Positions 14,274-20,273 of a DNA stretch of 20,273 nt are shown piece after piece (positions within the stretch are counted from its first letter, which is position 1; each line of letters begins with the position of its first letter). Made by a program: the position numbers and the translations under genes. The notes under the pieces were generated by a model. The model was not told the origin of the DNA, ran no database searches, and saw only the letters and a list, made by a program, of their open reading frames with translations. The stretch is taken from assembly GCA_032123435.1 (NCBI GenBank), contig JAQBFJ010000148.1, forward strand, positions 1 to 20,273. The letters run 5' to 3'. Source of the DNA: JAQBFJ01 sp032123435. GTDB taxonomy: Bacteria; Verrucomicrobiota; Kiritimatiellia; UBA8416; JAQBFJ01.

Positions 14274-16753
14274 TGACAGAAGAAAACCAAGAACAACCCG
14301 TCGAACGCGTTGATGATATCAACATTGAAGAGGAGATGCGCGTATCGTTCATCGACTACTCAATGAGCGTCATCGTCAGTCGCGCGTTGCCGGACGCAAG
14401 AGATGGACTGAAACCAGTGCACCGACGCGTACTGTTCGCAATGCGGGAACTAGGCAACACGCACAGCAAACCCTACAAGAAATCAGCTCGCGTTGTGGGT
14501 GACACTATAGGTAAGTATCACCCACATGGCGACACTGCGGTATACCACACAATGGTCCGAATGGCACAGGACTTCTCTATGCGCTACCCGTTGGTCGACG
14601 GACAAGGTAACTTCGGATCCATTGATGGCGACGCCCCTGCCGCCATGCGATATACGGAGGTCCGCATGGATCTCCTCGCGGAACACCTACTGGCCGACAT
14701 TGACAAAAACACTGTCAACTTCGGACCCAATTACGACGGATCCCTGCAACAGCCACTCGTACTGCCGGCAAAATTTCCAAACCTGTTGCTCAACGGATCA
14801 ACGGGTATCGCTGTCGGCATGGCAACAAATATCCCGCCTCATAATCTTGCTGAACTAATCAATGCCATTGTCCACCTTATCGACAATCACGATGCGACAG
14901 TGGATGACCTGATGGAACACATAAAGGGACCTGACTTTCCGACAGGAGGAGTGATCTGTGGTACGACACCTATCGCGCAAATGTACCGGACCGGCCGGGG
15001 CCTAATGCGCCTGCGCGGCAAAGCCTACATAGACGACGAAGGCAACAAGCCTCGCATTATCATCACTGAATTGCCTTATACGGTGAACAAGGCAAATCTT
15101 GTGGAGGATATACTTCGACTGGCACAAGGGAAGATACTGGAAGACATCTCCGACATCCGTGACGAATCCAGCAGCGAAGGTATCCGCGTAGTCATTGAGC
15201 TCAAACGCGGAGTAATACCCAAAGTTCTGCTTAACAACATTTACAAGCATACTCAGATGCAGACAACTTTCGGCGCTATCATGCTGGCACTGGATAAGGA
15301 TCGCCCACGCGTTATGAACCTGAAGGACCTGCTCCTCTGCTTCACCAATCATCGCTTCGATGTGGTCACTCGCCGCACGCAGTTCGACCTGGTCAAGGCC
15401 GAGGCCCGTGCACATATCCTCGAAGGTTTAAAAATAGCGCTCGACCATCTTGACGCAGTCGTCAAAACCATACGCGCTGCCAATAATCGCGATGAGGCAC
15501 GTGACAACCTGACGAAGAACTTCAAACTCACAGAGATCCAGGCGAACGCCATTCTCGACATGAGACTCTACCAACTCACCGGTTTGGAACGCGAGAAACT
15601 GGAGGATGAGTATCTTGAACTGATCAAGCATATTTCCTACCTACGCGACCTGCTGGCCAACGAGAACAAGATCTATGACCTGATCAAGAAAGAACTGCTG
15701 GAAATCAAGGAAAAGCATGGCGACGCGAGACGTACCGATATCGTGCCCCAGGAAGGCGACATGAATATGGAAGATCTCGTCGCCGACAGGGCATGTATCA
15801 TCACAATAAGCCATTCGGGATACATAAAGAGAGTCCCTATCGACACTTATCGCGATCAAAGAAGAGGCGGCAAAGGTGTTTCCGGAATGACTACAAAGGA
15901 AGAGGATTTCGTCGAACACCTGTTCCTCGCCAATACACATGACTACATCCTCTTCTTTACATCCGCAGGTAAGATCTACTGGGAAAAGGTCTACGAAATT
16001 CCCGAAGCCAGCAGAACATCAAAAGGCAAGGCGATCGTCAACCTGCTCAATATAACTAATGAAGAACAAATTGCAGCCATGATCCGTGTGCGCGAATTTT
16101 CAGATTCCAAGCATCTTGTAATGGCAACCGAAAAAGGCATTGTCAAAAAAACAAACCTTTCTGCGTTTAAGAACGTCCGCAAGGAATCAATTGTAGCCAT
16201 AGCTGTTGATGAAGGCGACAAATTGATCCAGGTCAAAATCACCAATGGAACCAACGATATCATGCTCGCAACAACAAAAGGTAAAAGCATACGCTTCAAT
16301 GAGAAACAACTGCGCGATCAGGGACGCGCCACACGCGGAGTAAAAGGAATTCGACTGGGAAAAGATGATCACGTGGAAACACTTGAAATAGTAGATCTTG
16401 ACGCTACTTTCATGGTCTGCACGGAAAACGGCTACGGAAAACGTACTTCCTTCGAGGAATATAGAGCGCAAAGCCGCGGCGGCAGCGGCGTAATCGCTAT
16501 ACGCACATCAACACGTAACGGCATGGTAGTAGGAGCTCATTCCGTGCTTGAAACCGATTCACTCATGCTCATTACCACCAATGGTAAAATGATCAGAATG
16601 GCCGTAAGCGATATGAGAGTTATAGGACGCGCCACACAGGGAGTAAGACTGATCAACCTCGAAAAAGGCGATAAACTCGTTTCGGCTTCCATCGTACAGC
16701 AGGAAGAAGGCGAAATCGAAATCAGCGACAAGGAAACCTCAAGCCAGGCTTGA
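14273..16753 (+). CDS. gyrA: DNA gyrase subunit A
   Basis: 826 residues. It forms the DNA breakage-reunion core and the wrapping domain of gyrase. The winged-helix/tower region has SRALPDARDGLKPVHRRVLF, and the catalytic tyrosine is Y127 in AAMRYTEVRM (E. coli Y122). The quinolone-determining loop reads HPHGDTAVYHTMVRMAQ: T88 stands at the E. coli Ser83 position and H92 at the Asp87 position. The C-terminal six-bladed pinwheel contains the GyrA box QRRGGKG just after residue 520, which distinguishes it from ParC; no long acidic tail follows. There is no strong Shine-Dalgarno; translation likely re-initiates at the gyrB stop. The end overlaps the convergent decarboxylase gene by 15 bases, so there is no room for an intergenic terminator. 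Confidence 0.98.
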   Translation: MTEENQEQPVERVDDINIEEEMRVSFIDYSMSVIVSRALPDARDGLKPVHRRVLFAMRELGNTHSKPYKKSARVVGDTIGKYHPHGDTAVYHTMVRMAQDFSMRYPLVDGQGNFGSIDGDAPAAMRYTEVRMDLLAEHLLADIDKNTVNFGPNYDGSLQQPLVLPAKFPNLLLNGSTGIAVGMATNIPPHNLAELINAIVHLIDNHDATVDDLMEHIKGPDFPTGGVICGTTPIAQMYRTGRGLMRLRGKAYIDDEGNKPRIIITELPYTVNKANLVEDILRLAQGKILEDISDIRDESSSEGIRVVIELKRGVIPKVLLNNIYKHTQMQTTFGAIMLALDKDRPRVMNLKDLLLCFTNHRFDVVTRRTQFDLVKAEARAHILEGLKIALDHLDAVVKTIRAANNRDEARDNLTKNFKLTEIQANAILDMRLYQLTGLEREKLEDEYLELIKHISYLRDLLANENKIYDLIKKELLEIKEKHGDARRTDIVPQEGDMNMEDLVADRACIITISHSGYIKRVPIDTYRDQRRGGKGVSGMTTKEEDFVEHLFLANTHDYILFFTSAGKIYWEKVYEIPEASRTSKGKAIVNLLNITNEEQIAAMIRVREFSDSKHLVMATEKGIVKKTNLSAFKNVRKESIVAIAVDEGDKLIQVKITNGTNDIMLATTKGKSIRFNEKQLRDQGRATRGVKGIRLGKDDHVETLEIVDLDATFMVCTENGYGKRTSFEEYRAQSRGGSGVIAIRTSTRNGMVVGAHSVLETDSLMLITTNGKMIRMAVSDMRVIGRATQGVRLINLEKGDKLVSASIVQQEEGEIEISDKETSSQA
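16739..16753. repeat. 15-nt palindrome formed by two overlapping stop codons
   Basis: TCAAGCCAGGCTTGA is a perfect palindrome around a single central A. Its right end is the gyrA TGA stop, and its left end is, on the other strand, the TGA stop of the decarboxylase. Both proteins therefore end within the same symmetrical 15 bases: gyrA as Ser-Gln-Ala-stop, the decarboxylase as Ser-Leu-Ala-stop. Confidence 0.85.
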
Positions 16754-17674
16754 TCTGAAATAATCTATAACAAGCGGCAGCCCTTCCTCCAACCCAACCT
16801 TTGGTTCCCATTTAAGACACCGTTCGGCCATGTCAATGTTCGGCTGACGCACCTTGGGATCATCCACAGGAAGCTCCGAGAAAATTATTTTTGACTTCTT
16901 ATTTGTCAACTCAATCACCTTCTCAGCAAGCTGTAATACAGTCATCTCTCTGGGATTGCCTATATTCATTGGCCCTGACTCCTTGCTCATTGCCAGAAGA
17001 TAAATGCCGTCTATAAGATCCGAAACGTAACAGAAACTTCGAGTCTGATGCCCATCACCAAAAACCGTTATCGGTTCACCCGCCAGCGCCTGAGAAACAA
17101 ACGCCGGTACCGCGCGGCCGTCCTTTGCCCTCATGCGCGGGCCATATGTATTGAAGATTCGCACTATTTTCGTGTCAACACCATGCACACGGTGATAAGC
17201 CATAGTCAATGCCTCAGCAAACCGTTTCGCCTCATCATATACACCGCGCGGCCCGACAGGATTGACATTTCCCCAATACGACTCTTCCTGCGGATGAATC
17301 AATGGATCGCCATAAACCTCAGAAGTGGAAGCCAGAAGGAAAACGGCCTTCTTGGCACGCGCAAGACCAAGTGCTTTGTGTGTGCCAAGCGCGCCTACTT
17401 TCAAAGTCTGTATAGGCAGTTCCAGATAATCAATAGGACTGGCAGGTGATGCGAAATGAAAAACATAATCAACTTTGCCAGGCAAGTAAATATACTCTGT
17501 CACATCATGCTTTAAGAAACGAAATGCCTCATTTCCAGCTAAGTGTTCTATATTCGCCACATTACCTGTTATCAGATTATCCAAACAAATTACATTGTGT
17601 CCCTCACCAAGCAATTTGTCGCACAAATGAGACCCAAGAAAACCGGCCCCGCCGGTGACAACAGAAGTAATCAT
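16739..17674 (-). CDS. UDP-glucuronate decarboxylase (UDP-xylose synthase), SDR extended family
   Basis: 311 residues from ATG 17674, chosen because AAGGAGGG lies eight bases upstream and the protein then begins directly with the Rossmann strand (MITSVVTGGAGFLGSH). An ATG eight codons earlier overlaps the previous stop as ATGA and is the alternative. The NAD-binding GGAGFLG is at residues 8-14. The catalytic residues are T117 and E119 in STSEVYGDP and Y146-K150 in GPRGVYDEAKRFAEA. FNTYGPRM and GDGHQTRSFCYVSDL follow. This combination marks UXS-type decarboxylases, which convert UDP-glucuronate to UDP-xylose and CO2 with bound NAD+. Role: sugar donor for envelope glycans. It is the last gene of a three-gene operon and ends in a tail-to-tail overlap with gyrA. 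Confidence 0.9.
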   Translation of the reverse strand: MITSVVTGGAGFLGSHLCDKLLGEGHNVICLDNLITGNVANIEHLAGNEAFRFLKHDVTEYIYLPGKVDYVFHFASPASPIDYLELPIQTLKVGALGTHKALGLARAKKAVFLLASTSEVYGDPLIHPQEESYWGNVNPVGPRGVYDEAKRFAEALTMAYHRVHGVDTKIVRIFNTYGPRMRAKDGRAVPAFVSQALAGEPITVFGDGHQTRSFCYVSDLIDGIYLLAMSKESGPMNIGNPREMTVLQLAEKVIELTNKKSKIIFSELPVDDPKVRQPNIDMAERCLKWEPKVGLEEGLPLVIDYFRSSLA

Positions 17675-17694
17675 CTTTGAACCCTCCTTATAAT

Positions 17695-18222
17695 TCATAC
17701 AGATAAAATAACCCTTGCTCCCTCAGCCAGATCAGCCATGCTCCCAACACAGTAATCAGCCCCTACCCCCTCATTACTGCCGCTAACAAGAATTGTCCGG
17801 CATCCAGCACGATGGCCGGCTTCAATATCTTTTGCACTATCGCCAATCATCCATGATTTGCTCAAGTCTATATCATGCCGCTTAGCGGCTTCAATCAGCA
17901 TTCCTGGCTTAGGCTTGCGGCATTCGCATACGTTATTATCATGGGGACAACAAACAATATCCAGCAGCTCAAGGCTGTAACACTCAACAAGCATCTTCCT
18001 TAGTTTTTCATGAATCTCGGCCACCGTCCCGGCACTGACAACTCCAAGCGCTATGCCGCGCTGGTTCGTCACTATCACTGCTTCATAACCCAAATCTTTG
18101 ACCACCCGCAACACATCAATAAATTCAGGCTTTACCTTGAAATCAGACCATCTCTCAACATAGCCAGGACCAGGCGAGACATTCACAACACCGTCCCTGT
18201 CAAAAAAAACACACCTTCTCAT
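17695..18222 (-). CDS. HAD-IIIA phosphatase, GmhB-type (D,D-heptose 1,7-bisphosphate 7-phosphatase-like)
   Basis: 175 residues. The HAD nucleophile motif FFDRDGVVN gives D8 and acid/base D10. The motif II region is VTNQRGIALG, and motif III/IV is WMIGDSAKDIEAGHRAG (D128, D132). A zinc site C92-P-H94...C99-x-C101 inside CCPHDNNVCECRKPKPGM is the hallmark of GmhB/HisB-N type HAD proteins. GmhB removes the 7-phosphate from D-glycero-D-manno-heptose 1,7-bisphosphate during ADP- or GDP-heptose synthesis. Without gmhA/hldE in view the substrate is inferred, and a histidinol-phosphatase-like role cannot be excluded. The start overlaps the upstream gene's stop by four bases (ATGA), and the next gene begins 20 bases after this stop, so all three are one transcript. 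Confidence 0.85.
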   Translation of the reverse strand: MRRCVFFDRDGVVNVSPGPGYVERWSDFKVKPEFIDVLRVVKDLGYEAVIVTNQRGIALGVVSAGTVAEIHEKLRKMLVECYSLELLDIVCCPHDNNVCECRKPKPGMLIEAAKRHDIDLSKSWMIGDSAKDIEAGHRAGCRTILVSGSNEGVGADYCVGSMADLAEGARVILSV

Positions 18223-19613
18223 AAACCACGTCCATTATTAACAATTATTATCCGCTCGGTAAATATCTGACTTCTGACCAGCCCCGTCCTGTAAGCTACC
18301 ACTCTCAACACATGCTTGCCGTCATCAACCCTGGTCGTATCCAACCTGAATACAGTGCTCATATTACCCGGAATAGAAGAAATTGTGCCAATCAACCTGC
18401 CGTCGAGCAGAACCATGTATTTCCCGTAATGAGCATCGTTTCCACTCTTAATACCAGCACTTAATTCCAGGACACCTGAAACAATCATTGATAAGCCTAA
18501 GCCACTTAAAGTCAATTCCGCACTGTCAGCCCACGGTTGAGACAATGGCTCGCCCACTATAAGGATCTGGAGCGGACACCTGACAGACTGGAAGAAACTT
18601 TCTATCATGGAACAACCGGCCCCATAATGCGCGAAAAAACGGGCATTGGGAAACTTTGTCCATATTGACATGGGTTCAGTCACGGTGCCCGCTGAAGCTG
18701 TAACGCCGGCTTTCAGCCAGTCAGTCAGCTTAGTCTGTCCAGCCGCGTGAAAAACTGCGGCCGCGCTAGTTAAATGTTCTGCCATGCATCCAGGCAAGTA
18801 ACGCGACACACGCCCCGGCGACACCAGCGCGGCCCCCATAATAATACCCATTACGTCTTCCGCTTTTACAGGAAAATTATCGGTAATAACAGAATTGATG
18901 CCCATGGCATGTAATTCCTTTTGCGCATCACTGAACTGCCACTGCCTGCATTTTGAACGTACATCATCGCTTGTCACAAAATACACCGTTCCTGCAGGTT
19001 TAGTACAATCGGCGCTTACACCTCGCGCCAGACAGTCAATTACATCCTTCCTTGTACCGCCATTCTCTCCTGTATAACCCAGCATCATGCTCGGCAAAGG
19101 CATCTCGTCCTGAAGCCACTCCTTGTACACATCAAAAGTTTGAGAATAATGCGGGGCGTCATTTAACCCATGCGGGCCACCGAAGAGCAAAGAACTATAT
19201 GTTCCGTCCTTTATGACTTCATGGTTCACCAACTCGTTCCGAAGGAAAGTCAATCCCTGTATGGAAACCTCGGGACTTGTTGTGATCATAATGGGAAAAT
19301 CAACGGAATATATCCATGCTAGAATATGGTCATCCAAACCCCGCTCACGCATTGCCAAAGTAGCGGGCTGCCATATAAGTCTGGTAAATTCGTCCGGCGA
19401 CATCCTGGCCTGCCCGTCCGTTACCGACCGCGGCAGAGAAAGCATCACCATATTCTGTTCCGGTATTTTGCGCAGTCTTAAGAATTCTTTTGCAATATCC
19501 ACCGAATCCGCGGATTGCCCGTTGGCCAGCACAAGCACTTCATGCGGACCAATACCAGACGCACAACAGACAGCCAATAGCCATACCAGAATCAAAATGC
19601 CCAAATTTTTCAT
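18219..19613 (-). CDS. Secreted TIGR03790-family protein, unknown function
   Basis: 464 residues with an N-terminal signal peptide (MKNLGILILVWLLAVCCASG). Position -1 before the Cys pair does not fit a lipobox, so a soluble secreted or periplasmic protein is more likely than a lipoprotein. The mature part begins HEVLVLANGQSADSVDIAKEFLRLRKIPEQN, the typical opening of TIGR03790 proteins. Between about residues 305 and 365 lie the conserved AGTVTEP, FPNARFFAHYGAG and SFFQSVRCPLQILIVGEPLSQPW motifs of that family. A beta-rich C-terminal module of about 110 residues follows. The family is found in Verrucomicrobia, Planctomycetes, Acidobacteria and relatives, and its biochemical role is unknown. 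It heads an operon with the HAD phosphatase and the UXS decarboxylase. The Shine-Dalgarno is weak. Confidence 0.85.
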   Translation of the reverse strand: MKNLGILILVWLLAVCCASGIGPHEVLVLANGQSADSVDIAKEFLRLRKIPEQNMVMLSLPRSVTDGQARMSPDEFTRLIWQPATLAMRERGLDDHILAWIYSVDFPIMITTSPEVSIQGLTFLRNELVNHEVIKDGTYSSLLFGGPHGLNDAPHYSQTFDVYKEWLQDEMPLPSMMLGYTGENGGTRKDVIDCLARGVSADCTKPAGTVYFVTSDDVRSKCRQWQFSDAQKELHAMGINSVITDNFPVKAEDVMGIIMGAALVSPGRVSRYLPGCMAEHLTSAAAVFHAAGQTKLTDWLKAGVTASAGTVTEPMSIWTKFPNARFFAHYGAGCSMIESFFQSVRCPLQILIVGEPLSQPWADSAELTLSGLGLSMIVSGVLELSAGIKSGNDAHYGKYMVLLDGRLIGTISSIPGNMSTVFRLDTTRVDDGKHVLRVVAYRTGLVRSQIFTERIIIVNNGRGL

Positions 19614-19666
19614 TCTTATAACTTTACCTTAAAACAAGCTTGTCCAGCAACAACGTAAACATGTAC

Positions 19667-19672
19667 TATAAA
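19667..19672 (+). promoter_or_regulatory. Candidate -10 element of aroK, possible leaderless start
   Basis: TATAAA (19667-19672) ends seven bases before the aroK ATG at 19680, so initiation would fall on or next to the start codon. A TTGTCC at 19640-19645 is 21 bases upstream, which is too long for a standard -35. There is no Shine-Dalgarno before ATG. A leaderless aroK mRNA is the inference. Confidence 0.35.
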
Positions 19673-19679
19673 TCTATAT

Positions 19680-20189
19680 ATGCAAACAAATGCCAATATC
19701 GTTCTCGTTGGATTCATGGGGACTGGTAAAACAACGGTTGGAAAAATACTTGCCCAACAGCTTAATATGACCTTTCTGGACATGGATCATATCATAGAAC
19801 AACGCGAAAACAGATCCATACCAGACATCTTCCAGGAAGACGGCGAGCCACACTTCCGCTTACTCGAAAAAGCGCTTGCGGGCGAATTATCGAAACTGAA
19901 CGGATTGGTTATCGCGACTGGAGGAGGCATCGTGCTTGATCCCGAAAACATACAAGACTATTCCAAGACCGGCATGGTCATATGCCTTAAATGCGAGCCG
20001 GAAACTATTCTTGAACGCGTGGAACGCGATGAAAACCGTCCACTTCTCTCAGGTGAAGATAAACGCAGTAAAATCGTAAGCCTTCTGGATTCACGCCGCT
20101 CTGCTTATGACGCCATTCCGTGCCGGATCGACACAACAAACCTTACACCCGAGCAAGTGGCGGAAAAGATAATAGCCCTGCGCGGCTAA
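19680..20189 (+). CDS. aroK: Shikimate kinase
   Basis: 169 residues, standard for AroK/AroL. It phosphorylates shikimate at the 3-OH with ATP in the pathway to chorismate and aromatic amino acids. The Walker A loop is GFMGTGKTT (K17). FLDMDHIIEQ supplies the shikimate- and magnesium-binding aspartates (D34, D36). IATGGGIVLDPE is the GGG shikimate-binding motif, and RPLLSGEDK includes the lid arginine. The C-terminal R-x-x-Y lies in DSRRSAYD. The upstream DNA has no ribosome-binding site but does have a TATAAA immediately before ATG. It is divergent from the TIGR03790-like gene (66-base gap). aroB, a common partner, is not seen before the window ends. Confidence 0.96.
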   Translation: MQTNANIVLVGFMGTGKTTVGKILAQQLNMTFLDMDHIIEQRENRSIPDIFQEDGEPHFRLLEKALAGELSKLNGLVIATGGGIVLDPENIQDYSKTGMVICLKCEPETILERVERDENRPLLSGEDKRSKIVSLLDSRRSAYDAIPCRIDTTNLTPEQVAEKIIALRG

Positions 20190-20273
20190 CCTAGCGTGCA
20201 TTATTCATGAAGTTTCGTGACGAGAGTGTGTAGGTTGCGACAGATCAAGGGCTTGGAGAAGGGATCCGGATGA
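20190..20273 (+). other. Region after aroK with a probable start of the next gene
   Basis: There is no terminator-like hairpin here. At the right edge, GGAGAAGGG (20255-20263) is followed six bases later by ATG (20270-20272), a good ribosome-binding site and start, so a further plus-strand gene probably begins at 20270. Only the start codon and one base are inside the window, so its identity cannot be judged. A short ATG frame at 20209 closes after eight codons. Confidence 0.35.

Overview
The window looks like a chromosomal segment of an uncultured member of the PVC superphylum. Kiritimatiellota, Lentisphaerota or a nearby verrucomicrobial lineage is my best guess, by inference. The pointers are a secreted lamin-tail/chitobiase/CotH protein with an 'EYIAGT' type C-terminus, a TIGR03790-like secreted protein, an efp-epmA pair, and intergenic repeats of kinds common in those genomes (AATCTGC heptamers, a CAGGATTA element, CCACGGAGTTCACGGAG-like sequence). 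There is no rRNA, tRNA, CRISPR array, transposase or phage gene. Most of the window is housekeeping DNA.

Layout. (1) 1-2615, plus strand: three overlapping GT4 glycosyltransferases, the 3' end of a surface-polysaccharide cluster that begins outside the window. (2) 2616-2832: a repeat-rich convergent spacer with a long hairpin. (3) 5176-2833, minus strand: thrC then thrB, the last two steps of threonine synthesis. (4) 5389-7382, plus strand: a secreted LTD/chitobiase/CotH gene broken near 6970, where the second half of the CotH domain is missing and the frame shifts. (5) 7383-7612: a heptanucleotide tandem repeat and the rplU promoter. (6) 7613-8994, plus strand: rplU-obgE, without the rpmA gene that normally lies between them. 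(7) 11513-9060, minus strand: efp, epmA and a predicted outer-membrane protein. (8) 11847-16753, plus strand: gyrB-gyrA with overlapping stop and start. (9) 19613-16739, minus strand: a tight operon of a TIGR03790-like secreted protein, a GmhB-type HAD phosphatase and a UDP-glucuronate decarboxylase. Its last gene overlaps gyrA tail-to-tail in a perfect 15-nt palindrome. (10) 19680-20189, plus strand: aroK, possibly leaderless, then a probable start of another gene at the right edge.

How the genes fit together. The glycosyltransferases, the decarboxylase (UDP-xylose supply) and the heptose-phosphatase-like HAD protein point to cell-envelope glycan synthesis on both sides of the window. EpmA would attach beta-lysine to the conserved lysine of EF-P. 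ThrB and ThrC, and AroK, belong to amino-acid and aromatic biosynthesis. GyrA carries His where enterobacterial GyrA has Asp87, which may affect quinolone binding. I found no convincing new multi-gene system. The best leads are the deleted CotH gene, the missing rpmA, the palindromic gyrA/decarboxylase overlap, the gyrA residue and the structured efp/gyrB spacer.
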